64,000 bases of DNA from Protea cynaroides (GCA_028583415.1 CM053275.1:9053208-9117207), one strand, 5' to 3'; shown: positions 34,798 through 47,760, counted from the first letter of the stretch. The notes: generated from the letters alone by a model not told the origin. Numbers and translations: made by a program.

Positions 34798-35921
34798 AGT
34801 CCGTGTATGACCTCGGGTTAAAAATAAACATATAATGTGGGGTGAGTTCAGAAGCTCAGTGACAAATTAAGATATATTGGTCTGGTCATCCTTGTTACTG
34901 TCACTTGCACAACACGTAAGTGAGGCACGCTACGATCAATGGCTGCCACTTCTCTAGCGGGTAAACATAACTAGACGTGCCAGAATGAATCACCAATATT
35001 ACACACTGGAAAACACCACGACCAGACGTGCCGAAACATATCACCATCGCATGCAAGTCATGGGAAAATTTACTATGTACCTCAACCAATACCTAACCCC
35101 ATTCTGGTAAAGGGTGACAATCACAGGGTTTTGGTCCTGCACTTAAGTTATTTTATTTCCTTCCTTTTCATTCTTAACAATTCCTTTCTTCCTTACTTAA
35201 CATCATGTATCATGTATAAACAGTACATTCTCATGCATCACATTATATTCACTTGCATCATAATCAGTTTAAGATCCGTCAAATCATAACAATATCATCA
35301 CAATCCAGTAACATCTACATACCCATAAAGCAAACAAAAAAGCAAGGTGATATGGCAAGGGGGAAGGTCTGCTTGCGGCAAAATACAAAAAGAATCAAAC
35401 TTCTCTCTCCTACTCCATCTCGGATTCCCTCTCTTTCTTTCTCCCCCCTTTCTTCTCCTTTTCTTTCTCCTCTCTCCCTCTCCTACACTCAACAAACCAG
35501 AAACGAAAATAGAAAAACAAAACTATAAACAAAACTTACTTACACCTTTGATTCTCTTCCCTTTCTTTATCTTTCCAATTTTCTGTTTCCTTATATTTTC
35601 ATTATCGGTCCCCTCACCTTCTTCCTTCTCTTGCTATATTCCCTCCTCTCATCTCTCTCCCTCTTCCCTTAATCAGAAACAAAACTAAACAATAACAAAT
35701 GCAAAACATTACCTGACCAAACTCCCATCTTCTTCTCCTTCCTGCACATCCTTTTTCGGTTAAGAACCAAGAACAAGCAATCCAGACAATGTGCTAGAAT
35801 AGCATGAGATATCAAACAAATGTCATTTTTAATAATAATATCAGCAGTTATAAACTAACAAAAAACTAGGGGAACAATTTACAGATTAAATGTCTCATAA
35901 GGCATGAGATTTGGTACATCT
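34798..35921. other. Intergenic and 3' flank of the next gene
   Basis: No gene recognised. 35400-35690 is strongly pyrimidine-rich, which creates long low-complexity open frames that are not convincing as proteins. Confidence 0.4.
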
Positions 35922-37274
35922 TTAAGTTGGATGTGTGTAAACAATGTCCTCCAAATGGCCACTATAATGGTGAAAAAAGGCAGGCAATAGCCAAAATTGT
36001 TTCTTCATCTCTTTAATTGTTCTTGACATTCTGAACTTCAAGAACTCAAATGCTGCTGAAAATAATCTCGAGTTCTCCAACACTAAGCTTGATCGATATT
36101 CAAGAATCCAGGTATTAGAATCCATTTGCACAGCTGAGGCGCTCCATCTTGTTTGTACCCATGAACTGTTTGCCTTCCGAATTGAGAACCCTAGCCTCCC
36201 ATCTGACCACTGAGACCAAACAAAAACAACAGTACCACATATCTCAAAGTAAGATTGGGGGTTTTGTTAGTCTATTTCACAGTCAATGAATTCAAGTGTT
36301 CCTAAGTAAATACCTCGGTGACTCTGCCTGTCAAGATGGTGAGTGATCGGGAAGAAAACCCAGATGTGAGCAAGCCTGCAGTTTGGAGAGGCCATCCCCA
36401 TAAGCTTACCTCCTCTGATATGGATTTATACAGTGTACACCGCGATGTCAATAGCAATCCTTCCTGCAATGGAAGTTTCAATTACTCATAAATCCTTATT
36501 TATTTTCCAATAAACAACATGATTCATTGACTGAAGAATCTATTTCTGTAAAAGGAAATGTGATTTTTCAGTAGAATTTCGTGCTGTTCTCTACATCACA
36601 AAAAAGGGGGGGAAAAAAAAGAAAAGGTTGGAAATTGTCACCTGATCTAGCTTCCATATAGAATCAGTGGATCTGCAGTTCGAGACATTCACATGAACCG
36701 TATCTCTTAGCTTCTTCTCCAAAAAATCTAGTCTCATATTCCAATCTTTCAGGTTGCAAGATTCCTCTCCCATCCTCCTCACCATCTCAGATGACAACGC
36801 AGACCTAAAGAACCCGGAAATCAACCAACCCAACATAGAATCTGCAGCAAAAATTAAGCCCACAGCCACTAAAAATTTGGAGTTGAAACCAAAAACCCTA
36901 GATCTCTTCTTTCTCCTTTTCATTTTCTCAGAGGGTCCCGACTTTCCCGTCGATTTGAGAGGTGGTGTTTCTGGTGTTTCTGAAAACTGGTGCGCATCCA
37001 ATTTGGGCGTGGAAAGAACTGAAGGATTGAAAGAAATGGGGGTTCTTTCTTTCATAGGTTTTGAGGCTGAGAACTTCGTCAGAGAGTTCCGGTGAATGCT
37101 CATAGGCATGAGATCCAAAGTCGCATTGATGCTAGCAAGACAGATATCGCAGGAACAGTTGGCATCTTTCCGGCAGCCCGGGAAATAGCAGCTGTCACGG
37201 GTCTCTGATCGGTCTTCCATGGTGCTGCTAAGGGTTCTTGCAGAAGAAGACGATGTGAGCACAACGGTCTTCAT
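35922..37274 (-). CDS. Plant membrane protein of unknown function, one TM segment
   Basis: Three exons, all phase 0: 37274-36642 (211 codons), 36463-36314 (50) and 36209-35922 (95 plus stop), all with GT-AG introns, give 356 residues. The N-terminal region has a Cys-rich motif (CYFPGCRKDANCSCDICLAS, about residues 29-48). A disordered Ser/Pro and Lys/Arg stretch follows (MKRRKKRSR), then a hydrophobic segment of about 20 residues (FLVAVGLIFAADSMLGWLIS) that should span a membrane. The C-terminal half contains TLYKSISEEVSLWGWPLQTA and WVQTRWSASAVQMDSNTWIL. I associate this with a conserved plant family of unnamed transmembrane proteins and know no function. The first ATG is used; ATG at residue 19 (MEDRSETRDS) is an alternative start. 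Confidence 0.82.
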
Positions 37275-38042
37275 TCATGGGATTCTTCTTCCTCCGTCCT
37301 TTCTGTTATCTCTTACAATCTTTAGAGTGACGATTGATTTCGAAATTCAAAAACTCCAACGGTCTCCAACAAACGGCCGAGATACGAATCGATATTTACG
37401 CGAATTACGTTTACCATGTTAGAGTAAAATGACATAAATACCCTAATGAAAACATTTCCCCTTCAGAGGCCTCCAACTATACTTGCGACCAAACAACCAT
37501 TTAGACAGCTCAGGTTCAGCCCGGCCGGTTCACAATTGACACCAGACCAGTTCTTGCACTTTGTCTTTTAAGTTTTACTTTTACCTCGTCTGATTCTCAA
37601 GCTTGGTATCACAAGTTTGTGAAGTTTTCAAAAATCACAAGAGTAGTTGATGTCCATCCATGTATCCGCTATGATTATTTCATATCCCCTCTTTTCTTTT
37701 TGTACTATTTTGCTTACTATACCCACCGCTGTAGCATTATAAACTGTATTGTTACTCTTGTTCCCGTCGGGATAAATTTGACCCCTTCCCCAGTGTCCGC
37801 CTACGTATACGGGGTATTTTAAAAATGAACATCTTTCTTAGTAACGGGGTCCGGGGAAAGAATAGAAAAAATAATTTCACTATATTTCTGATCAGGACTT
37901 ATCACAAGAATTAATCTCAACCATCCATTTTCATGTTTTTTATAAATCAAAATCGTATGTTCTTGCTCAGAGTTAGGAGAGTGAACAGGAATGGCTAATT
38001 ATTGGTACATGTTGGGTACATAAACTATTTACTTATCAAGGA
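37275..38042. other. Promoter side of the membrane-protein gene, then intergenic
   Basis: No gene seen. The first 150-200 bases should hold the leader and promoter of the minus-strand gene. Confidence 0.4.
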
Positions 38043-38530
38043 GTGTCACGTGGCCCCGCATAGGGACTCGTCCAACAGTTTAACCAAAAACTCTAGTTGG
38101 CCGCACACTCTAAAAGGGACAACTCTGATATCCTTGATGGTCTCAAGAAGGTAAGAATCCAATCTTACCTTGTTTAACTCGACGAATCTTGCCCAACCCT
38201 ATTTGGAACCATCTCACATGGGACGAATCCAACCTTACCTTACTCAGCTAGTGCCCACACTCCATAAATAGGGGGTAACCCTACAGGTTTATTTACTTCA
38301 TTTTCTCTTATTCTTACGGCATAAATTACTTTCTATTGCTCCACTTCTATCTCGGAACTCGATTTCCTCAATAGACTCAGTTCTATAGTTGTTTACGTCT
38401 CGAAATACTAATTTAGGCATCGGAGGTGCCCTCGGGTCCAAAACCCGACAGCTCCTGTCTATCTTCCTCATCTCTTGTAGGTACAATCCACCTCGGAGGA
38501 AGGCTGCATGATTTTTGACATCAACAGTAC
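38043..38530 (+). mobile_element. Degenerate Ogre/Tat-type gypsy LTR fragment
   Basis: CATAAATAGGGGGTAACCCT (38261-38280) followed downstream by TTAGGCATCGGAGGTGCC and CGGGTCCAAAACCCG, and an end TTTTTGACATCAACA, match the usual promoter-to-end layout of Ty3/gypsy Tat/Ogre LTRs in plants. No primer site, internal region or second LTR is visible. Boundaries are approximate. Confidence 0.55.
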
Positions 38531-39585
38531 ATAGGCATTGTGGACATACACGGATGCATACTAATGCACATAAGGTATTTGATTGAATTAAACTTTGAAA
38601 TTTCACACTTGACTACATGCTTCTCTAACCAACAATAAAGATGGATACATTATCTATGTGGCAGAATAAGTGCTTTGTGATAATTTGAAAAATAATAATC
38701 ACAGTGGCTCAACAGTGAGAATTTCTAAAACCCAAACCAAATTTCTGGGTTAAACTCAGGAAGATCCTGCGGCTGGCCTTTTTTCAGCCCTTTGTTTAGG
38801 CCTGAATCTGGCCAACGATGGGCTCGGGTGGAACCCAAGCAGCCCCTGAAAGGTGGTTAAAAATGGCCACATTCGGACATAAGAACTAATTAAGGCCGGC
38901 CCCATATGATATGAAACCAAGTGATCCATGGTCTGACCGGGCTAAGAACCACACAACCCTACTTTCTATCTCTACTCCTTATCTCCTAATCCCAGTGGAA
39001 CTCGGTCATTGAGGATGACTTAAATAAAACTCTTGACCCTGATCAGTGTTAATGGCTCATTGACACTAACATTTTAATGGGATATCATTAGATCACAGAA
39101 ATGTCAATATGCAGGAGATATTTTAGTATTTGAGACAAAAGGGATTTTGGAAGGCAGACCGTACGAAATACAGAAACATCCTTTCCATGTTGGGTGGGTG
39201 GGGGGGGGGCTTCAAATTTCAATGGTAAGTTACATAGGTTTTATATGATTCAGTCCGATTCATTTTCTCATCGAGCAATAGTACACATATTTTTCTACAT
39301 TCTACACCTCCCCAGACCTTGTATTAACAGAAATCTCGTGCACTCGGATATCTTTTTAGACAAAAAGGGTTTTGGGTCTTTGTACTATCCAACAGGGACA
39401 GATCATCAGATCAATGTCTCATATTGTTCAGTTTGTTCAATCATAATTCAGCAATTGAAATTTATTAGACGTACACACCGATGTATTAATATGTTCACCG
39501 AATAAATTTCAGCTGTTACTTCACTACTGGACATGATTCACAACAGGAGACGATATAAGTCCCATCTGACTCTAATCATAACCAT
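38531..39585. other. Intergenic, no gene seen
   Basis: Only short open frames; a G run at 39193-39209. Confidence 0.4.
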
Positions 39586-39745
39586 AATGCAACCAAATCC
39601 TCTCCTGCGGTCCTGCCGCCTGCCAAGGGCTGGATTTCAGCCGGCCCACCCCCCAATGTATTGGCAGGCGGCCAGACCGAACCCCGGCCCTTGGATCGGC
39701 GGCAGGAATCTCCTGCCGCAGGAGACGATTTGGATCCAACCATAA
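39586..39745. mobile_element. GC-rich fold-back MITE
   Basis: Arms CCAAATCCTCTCCTGCGG and CCGCAGGAGACGATTTGG are inverted, as are CCGCCTGCCAAGGGCTGG with CCCGGCCCTTGGATCGGCGG further in, giving a strong hairpin clearly richer in GC than its surroundings. Confidence 0.65.
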
Positions 39746-40499
39746 TAGCATACTACAATGAATGTGGGATCCACATTCCACAACTGAAAGGGTCCTCTTA
39801 AATAGGAGTTAGGAGATGTCACTGCTCTCCCCAAGTCAAAAGGCTAGGATGGACTGTGGACGCTACAGGCCAGTCATCACATCTACTTCAAGGCATTACA
39901 ATTTTAGACTTAAGAAATTATTCCAATTCCTCAAATACGCAAGCTTGTATCTGAGGGTTGGAATTGTCAAAAAAAAGTAATCCATTAAGCTATCATTCAA
40001 GGATGAACAAAAAAAATTCATTGATTGAGTATTTATCAAATAATCATAACCAAGGTTATAAATCCAGGTATCGATCATGTTTAAAATCGTGTAGATTCAA
40101 TGAAAAATTGACGAGTGATCGATATCATATATAATAATATTAAAAAATATATCTTATCAAGAATTGATTAGATCCAAAACCAATACAAACCGGTCAATTC
40201 GATACCAATAATTTGAACCATGATCATAACGACATTAAAATCCAATTCAATTGTCTGAATTTTAAGTTGTGCTTCATGTTAAGTGAGGTGGTGAGGCCTC
40301 CTCCATTTTATATCAGACTCAACCTCTCTTTATGCCTTTTTGGGGAGTTTGTTGATGTGGGTTGTCTTGAAGAAGCACCATATGGAGAAGGAAAGTGAAA
40401 GAAAGAATTTAGCAAAAACCAGGTTCCCAATTCACTTGAGTCAACTCAGCAAGTTAGAGATGTGTAGCCACCAAAAAAAAAATCCACTCAGGGTAACAA
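39746..40499. other. Intergenic, no gene seen
   Basis: 40052-40225 carries degenerate repeat ends (AACCAAGGTTATAAATCCAG to ATTTGAACCATG) of the GGTTTTAGGTATC group. Confidence 0.35.
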
Positions 40500-40808
40500 A
40501 GGGGTAGCTCAGTTGGCCTCGAACATAGAATTTGAAGCATGTGATTAAAAATAAAAGTTCAAGCGGATAGTTTAGTTGGCAAGGAATCTATACCTCAGGA
40601 AGTGGAAGGTACTAAGTTCGACTCCTCTCACTGTCTTGGACCCACTCACACGGGGGCATCAAATACTCTTTCTTTTCCACTATAGGTGTAAGTGAAATGG
40701 TTCTCATTCAATCTCGGAGTGAACTGGTCCATACGGTTGTGAGATAAATATGGGTTCATAGAATTAGTCAGATCAAAAGTCTAGATACCCATCATTAACC
40801 AAAAAAAA
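40500..40808 (+). mobile_element. tRNA-derived SINE with a partial second head
   Basis: Two tRNA-like heads lie in tandem. The first has an A box (TAGCTCAGTTGG, 40505-40516) and a weak B box. The second has an A box (TAGTTTAGTTGG, 40568-40579) and a clear B box (GTTCGACTCC, 40616-40625) at normal spacing. An unrelated body of about 170 bases ends in an A-run at 40801-40808. This is the layout of a pol III-transcribed plant SINE with an extra 5' head. It does not fold as a functional tRNA. Confidence 0.65.
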
Positions 40809-41767
40809 TCATAGAAGAAAGCTTAGTGGGTTTGGTTCCTCCGGTGACGACTTGTCCAACAGATCTAGAGAAAGTCAGTGGTCTTGACCCCCCATTGTCA
40901 CTACAAAATTTTCCTTTGGTGCAAAGTAGGATATATTTAATCAGGGAGTAGGTCCCTCTCAAATTCAAAGTCTCAGTCACTGATTATAATATAGAATGAA
41001 AAATCATAGTTTATCTCTAACATGATAGAATCTTATGCAATAATGCTTATGGCGTCTGGAGTGGGAGCTGACTTTTGTTGTTTTATTTTATTAACCATTA
41101 TACAAAATCATTAATCAATGCTTTATTTTCTAGGTTCTGAAAATCAATTGAGACAAACTGAGATTTTGAGTGTGAGAAAAGTCAGAAGACAATCCATTTC
41201 CACTATTTTTTCTTTTAATGAAGAAAACCCATTTTCAAGAACAAAACGAAGAACAGGAATAAGGCTGTTGAAGAACTGTCATGGATCAAGGTTTCTCTGT
41301 TTCTTCCCCCCCCCAAAAAAAAAAAAAAAAAAAGATTTCTCTGTTTTCTTTCTCAAACAAGTATTTTTAGGAACCATTGGAAATTTTGTTGAGAAGACTA
41401 ATAACATTTTCAATAGAAAATTTGTTAAACAAATTAAATTACAAGATAAAGAGGGATTATTTCATTTCCTTCCAAACAAGATTCAGAAAATTAAGGTCGG
41501 ACTTGATTAAAATTAGAAATTTTCTTCAGGAGGAGAAGAAGAAAAAGAAAAAGAAAGAAAAATTCCTCACATACCCATGTTGAGAAAAAGAAAAAGTAGG
41601 ACAAATATCATTGAAATTTAACTCTGTACAAAGTGTACAAGATTAGAAGAGAATCAACCATGGAATTATTCAAACCCAGAAGACCCAGAAGAAAGAACCC
41701 TGCTTCTCCCCCTTCCTCCCCTTGAGCTCTAAAAGCTTCTAATTAGTAAGTGAGATGGGGGTGTCTC
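40809..41767. other. Intergenic, 3' flank of the DUF1677 gene
   Basis: No gene seen. A C10A19-type homopolymer pair lies at 41307-41334, and purine-rich sequence at 41528-41600. Confidence 0.4.
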
Positions 41768-42145
41768 CTACAGTTTTATTTGTGATATGCTCTTGGATCG
41801 CATGTACTTCTTAGACGAAGAAGAAGAAGAAGAAGAAGATATTGATGCTGATGATGATGAAGATGAAGATAAATCCCCTGATCTCCTCCTGAGCATCTGC
41901 CTCATTCCATCTGCAACTCTGACAGCAGGGTTCAAGTTGAACTTCCTACAGAAAGACATGTGAGCCTTCACAGCTTCATCCACTCCAAAAGGATTCTTCC
42001 CTCTGTTCACCTCATCTATCACAGATTCTGAGCACAACCCACATAACCATTTCCCATCAAATTTCGCTTTCACCTCACTAATGTAGTCTTGAGTACAATC
42101 CTCTTTCAATCCACAACACTCGCATTTCACCAATTCAATATCCAT
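41768..42145 (-). CDS. DUF1677 family protein
   Basis: An intronless 125-residue frame. The N-terminal two thirds match plant DUF1677: CECCGLKEDCTQDYI, then GKWLCGLCSESVIDEV (two Cys pairs that may bind a metal), and AHMSFCRKFNLNPAVRVADG. The C-terminus is a serine tract (about residues 94-110) encoded by a trinucleotide repeat, ending KKYMRSKSISQIKL. Length and organisation are normal for the family, whose members are plant-specific and of unknown biochemical role. No signal peptide or membrane segment. Confidence 0.88.
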   Translation of the reverse strand: MDIELVKCECCGLKEDCTQDYISEVKAKFDGKWLCGLCSESVIDEVNRGKNPFGVDEAVKAHMSFCRKFNLNPAVRVADGMRQMLRRRSGDLSSSSSSSASISSSSSSSSSKKYMRSKSISQIKL

Positions 42146-42844
42146 CTCTGTATCTGTCTGTCTGTGTCTTGCTCTGCTTAAGGAGGAAGGAACTGGGTGA
42201 AGAAGATCAACACAAGTGAGGAGACAGATTGAAGCAAAGTGATAAAGGAGGATGCTTTACTATACAGATGATTTGGTGAGCAATTGGGTTTCTTCTTCTC
42301 CTTTTAAGCTTTGTTTTCTCATTTGGATTGATGGTTGTGTAGCCATAAGTGGTGGTGTTGGGTCTTGTGTCAGAAGTCTTTTTATGATGGGGAAGAGTGA
42401 GAGAAAGAGAGAGAAAATAACAGGGAAATCTGCCATAATTTCCTCCCTGTTCTAAGGAACAAGGGAAATTGAAAAGAGTAACCTCGTGGTGGGCCCAGTT
42501 TGGAGGATTTGTAAATTGGATTCAGTCTTCTTACTCTCACTACAGTGGAGAGACTCAGAGGTTTTGCACTTTTTGGGTTTGATTGACAGTTACTTTCGGT
42601 TGGACATGGTTTCAACGGCTTGGCTATGGCAGCTAGGCTTTATGGCCTTAGGCCGGTGTCTTGGACCAGCCTTCCTCTGTTGTGATTGTCTAAAACCCAT
42701 CCATATTTGCTTCATTAAAGAATGTGTAGTAACCCTAAGTTCAACTCTTTTGTCACTATCACTATCACTTTAGCTCTACATGTTGACTTAGTCTTACATA
42801 TTGAACCGTTAGACTTTGATCTTTCAAGAACTCTAAGAGTTTTC
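42146..42844. other. Promoter side of the DUF1677 gene, then intergenic
   Basis: No gene seen. Sequence near 42150-42280 is the likely leader and promoter of the minus-strand gene. Confidence 0.35.
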
Positions 42845-43198
42845 TACGGAATAGTCTTACATTGTTAACTTAATATGGTATTAAAGTTCCAACTTCCCTC
42901 TCATAGTACAGCAAAAATAAGGGTCAGTCCTTGAAAAAGGGACACTAGTTGCCCAAAAGTGGGACTATGATCACCCAAAAAAAGGACATGTCACTAAAAA
43001 AAAAAAAGGATCAGTCTCTTAAAAGAGCCATTTATTTGCCTCATAGATTATCACATATATACCATCCAACGGTGGACTATATGTGAGAGGGAATATTGGG
43101 AATAGTCTTACATTGCTAATGAGATTGGAACCTTGAGTCCTTATATATGGAGAGTCCCTCAATTTACTAGTTTAAACTTTTGAAACGAAAACTTAACA
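42845..43198 (+). mobile_element. TRIM retrotransposon, degenerate copy
   Basis: A shortened 5' terminal repeat (GGAATAGTCTTACATTG) leads to a decayed primer site (TGGTATTAAAGTTCC, 42876-42890) and a short non-coding centre. A 3' repeat at 43094-43198 begins TATTGGGAATAGTCTTACAT and ends ACTTAACA. It aligns with the better copy at 47921-48254. Confidence 0.65.
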
Positions 43199-43214
43199 TT
43201 TTCCACATATGTAT

Positions 43215-45540
43215 TGTAAGACTTATACTCCACTAACTTGGTTTAACTGTGTCGTGTCTGGTCTTCCCATCATTCCTGGACCAAGTGGACCGAACGTGTG
43301 AAGATGGATCACAAACCAAGTATAAAAATCGACTTAACACCCAAAACTGTATACATATGGTCGCATACCTGGGTAGGTACAGTCGACTATATGGAAAGAA
43401 ACAATGGTCACTGATCAATGACCCTACGATCGATGATTTCAACCCTACGGTGGACGGGTTCTGCAATCGTAACCATCAACCGTGAGACCCCAGGTCAGAC
43501 TCCGAGTTTTAAAAAATTTCCTACACTAAGGGATTTCTTTCCTAATTGAAAGAGGATTCAGGACACCCTTCAGTCCTTTTTCACTTTTTTAGAACATTAG
43601 TAAACCCTAGAGAGAGAGAAGGGAAGAGAAGGAAGAGAAGGAGAGGGAGAAAAAAAGCTAAGGAGAGGATCTTGCTGAGAAGAGATTGGCTCTCTATCAC
43701 AGGCAAATGTATGAACCTAATCCCTGGAGATGTAAACTCTATGAAATAAAACTTCTTGGAAGATAGACAATATCAACCTATTATGATCCATGTGATTTTC
43801 TTGAGAAAATCCCAAGGAGAACCATGAGGAGTGAGTTTGATGATTGGGTTGATAAGAAACTACTAATGATGGTCATAGGATGACCTTATAATAAACCCAA
43901 TTGAAGATCAGAGGACTTGACCCAGGAAGAACTCGAATTGCATATAGTCTGTGACCAAAAATCCCAAGGTCACAGTTACGGTCAACCATAGGATGACCAG
44001 CCTGATCATAGGATCGACCATAGGCATTTGGGAAGATTCAGGAATCATATGGTCACAGCTACGGTCGCACCATATGTGACCGTAGGGTATCGATCGTAGA
44101 CAGTAAGGTCGATATAGTATGAGACCATAGGACCAATCAGACACATATCAGTGCTCTATTTTGATTTTCGACTACTATAACATGTTACATATGAACCCTA
44201 AATTAAATTCATATAACATTTAGGTTCTTAAATTGATTGAAAGAGAATTTCAAGACTTGGAAGGAGATTCAATATTGCTAACAGGTGAGGGAATAAAACC
44301 TAAACTAATTGGATAATAACAAACTGTTTATTTTTATTGAGGTCAATGTCATGATTGATTCTATGCTTGTATGCTTGTAATGTGCATCTCACATGTCATC
44401 CAATATTTCTGTTATTACTGTTCATGCATATTTAATTCTGTTTATTTATAACATGATGATGATGATGATGCTAGGAATATGCATGTGAATATATGTGTGT
44501 GATTGGTGTGTTGGATGCGAATGGAGCATCACGTGGAGGACGTGGTATGCTGGTCTTTGACCTCGTCACCAGACTCTAACTCTATCTCTACTCAAGTCTT
44601 GCCCACTAACATCGTCGTATCGCCATTACCTTAGCAGAACTATTACGTCGTAGGACATCAGGAAAGGTGGTCTCGGACCGTGTGGTCTTTGACTCTGTCG
44701 GGAGACTTTAGCTCTATCTCTATGAACGTATTGAGGGATGCTGGGGTGAGGCCTTGGATACACTGTTTTGCATTATGGTTGGTTAATGGCGAGCCTAGTT
44801 TGCAAGTCCTCGCCAATAAGGGCTTACGTGTTGGTATGGGTAGGACATCAGGAAAAGTATTGGCGGTGTTTGATCCGGACACTTTAGCTCTATCTCTATT
44901 CCATGGTGGATGCATGTGGGACGAAAATAATATTTGATCCATTGGGTAGATTCACACACTCATGTATACTATATAGAGGTGCGGGGGCCATCAAACATTT
45001 CTATAGCACATTGCAAACTTAAAAACCAGACCAAAGATATGAATTGAATGCATGCATATGTTTGTTGCATTATTTTGTTTGTTCACTGAGCTGTGATGTG
45101 TGCTCACCCTTTCGACGTTGAATATTTTAGTTGATGATGCAGGTCCTACTGTTGATGAATATATAAATGCGCCGACGTATGGACACGTTGCCGCCATGGA
45201 CGTAGAAGCTGTTGAAGATGCGCATGATTCATCATGCAAGTGCAACCAGTGCATATTCGATTAGTTTAGTTATATTTGATTATTGGAACATGTAATGGAT
45301 TAATTATGTTTATGTCTTGAGTTTTGGAGATAATCGGATTAATTATTTGTTATCATTGTTAGACACTCAGTTCATTTTCTGTTAGACTTCCATTTATTTG
45401 TTTATTACCTCTGATTATTATTGTGGAATGTGTGTGTGGTTTGATATGGTGGGTACGATCTATACGAGATCCTGATTGAACCGTTGATTTATTAACGGTT
45501 CATCACACTAATCTGGTTATACCAGAATTGAGATGTGACA
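43215..45540 (+). mobile_element. Solo LTR E
   Basis: 2.33 kb, starting TGTAAGACTTAT and ending GATGTGACA, colinear with C1, C2 and D. Flanking pentamers TGTAT and TATAT differ by one base. Its word clusters (43353-43480 and 43965-44130) use the TATGGTCG type, as in C1. The TATA-containing promoter run present in the other three copies is deleted near 43550. It sits 16 bases after the TRIM element. Confidence 0.86.
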
Positions 45541-46856
45541 TATATTGCATGGGGACTTCAAGAATCCTCCTTTACTTAAACTACCTAGAACTCTGAACGC
45601 ATACACCACTAAGAGTGCTAGGGTTTTCTTGTCATGAGTCTATCATGCATTGTACAAACATTATATATATATATATGCTTTGCCTATCGTTTCTCAATTA
45701 AAGAAATATATTCTTCTTATATCATCTCAAGTTCTAACATTGCATAAATTGGGTTTTTCCATTTTCTTTTGGATTCCTATATAATGAGATGCTTGCAACT
45801 TTGGTTGGGTCATCCCATGTCTACCGATTTTACTAAAATTTTGCTTCCATTCTACACTACTCAAGAGAGTTTTCAGCTTTGCTTGGATCATCGTATGCTA
45901 AATTTATACGAAGTAAACAAAGCATTTTCCACTGACAATGGAGAAAGGATTGCATGTTCTCTTCTTCACATATCTTTTTGTTTTCAAAGAACTCGACCCT
46001 ATAATTCTAATAACCTCATCACTAACAATTTAAAGAGAAACAAAGAGATAAAAATTTTTGAAACTACCTTCAAACCGTAATGCAGATTTTATAACAGTCC
46101 CATGTGGTAGTTTACAACTCAAACGATGGAATACAAGACATTAACTCCCAATGAGTCTCTAATAAACGTAGTTAAGCTACACCATGCAAATTAAAGTGAT
46201 CTATATATACGAAAAATGGCCAAGAAATCACAAATAGAGCCACAACATTATAGTGAAGTGAGATAAGGAAAGGACATGGTAGCCCATCCTCCAAGGATTA
46301 AATGCATATATATAAGACAACGTAGCCTTCCATGTTCCATGTGAGTTTTAATATCTCCTCTCCCTATCTTCTTTTTTGAACAGAGACTAACCAGATGACT
46401 AGTCCACCCAATAGTGACCTGCATTCAGTGAGGGTAGGTTCCTCAGCCTGCAATATTGACCAGTCATACCCCTTCCCTCTTCCCTTCCTCGTGTTGTTTG
46501 TTTTGGGAACCAAGTTGCTTCATTGTTCTCTCTCTCTCACTCTCTCTCTCTCTCTCTCTCTGGTATACATTAGCTAGGCATACGGTCTGGGAGGTGACCC
46601 ATACTTATACCTAGTTAACTCTGTCACCAAATTAAAATGGCTTGACAAATCCATAGGTACTTGCTCACTTGTCTTTATAGAGATAAGATTCAGTTGTGAA
46701 ACAATGATATTGATGCCTTCCTGTTGAGAAGAACTCAGAGCAATTTGAGAAAGGCTTGCCTTTCAAAGTTCCTGATCTCTACAAACCATATAGGAAAAAC
46801 CCACTGAAAGGTTTTTGATGATATAAGACTTAACACAGGAAGTCCTCAGGCATATG

Positions 46857-46990
46857 AATGTGAGACTACTAACCAGATTAAGCTTCATTTGGGTCTCCCT
46901 ATAAAATGGAAAGTGACCCATTATGGAGCCTTTTCTCATTAATGCAGTTGACAGAACCATGGTAGAGACATATCTAATTTGGGTCTCTTT
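46857..46990 (+). repeat. Direct repeat, copy 1 (partner 47609-47760)
   Basis: Both copies read GAGACTACTAACCAGATTAA, then CCCTATAAAATGGAAAGTGA and GACATAT to GGGTCTCTTTC. The second copy has an extra 14-16 bases. A TATA-like CCTATAAAATGG suggests part of an LTR or promoter, but no element ends were found. Confidence 0.7.
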
Positions 46991-47608
46991 CACTTCGATT
47001 TTTTTTCTCATCTTCCATCATTTCTTCGCATTTCAAGGTACTTTGAATCTGGTTTCATTAAGGCTTTTAAGATTTAAAACAAAAAGATAACCACTTCTTC
47101 CCTAAACTATTATTTTTTATAAATTTGTATGTAAAGTCTATGAAGAGATGTATAAGTGATGAAATGAGAGAACCTTTATTGGCAACAACAATGGTTTCAG
47201 GTTCGGGGATTAGATGCGTCATGAAACTCATCGTGATTTAAGTGGATTTCCTTATTCTATGTAATTAATAATTAAAGAATATTTTAGAATATTGTAATAA
47301 CAATATAACATTAGTCTGTTACTAATTCTAATTTACTACCATTCTCACTTATTACGTACGTTAGCATGATATGATGTAGACATAGAAATACCATTTCTGA
47401 TTTTTTTTTTTTTTTGGTAAATGATTCAATATATATGTTAAAAAGGTTAAAATTGCATTATAAAAAAAAAATTGTACTCAAAAATAATTTTTTTTGCCAC
47501 CGAAACCAAGTTCAAAATCTTAGTTTTTTTTTTACCAGGTTTCTGAAATCACCGAAATTTTGATTTTTGGCCTAGCCGAAACCAGGTAAGAAACCGAAAT
47601 TCGAATCC

Positions 47609-47760
47609 TTGCATGAGACTACTAACCAGATTAAGCTTCACGTGGGTCTCCCTATAAAATGGAAAGTGACCCATTACAGAACCTTTCTCATTAATGTAGT
47701 TGACAGAACCACGGATTTAGTCCACGGTATAGAGACATATTTAATCTGGGTCTCTTTCAA
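47609..47760 (+). repeat. Direct repeat, copy 2 (partner 46857-46990)
   Basis: Same orientation as copy 1, about 750 bases downstream. Preceded by CCGAAACC repeats (47500-47595). Confidence 0.7.

Noticed and set aside
35253..35688. Overlapping long open frames on both strands
   Set aside because: They arise from a pyrimidine-rich stretch with little stop-codon content; the predicted proteins are low-complexity.
40500..40625. Possible tRNA genes from A-box and B-box matches
   Set aside because: The heads lack a foldable acceptor stem and anticodon arm and run into a long non-tRNA body with an A tail, so a SINE explains them better.
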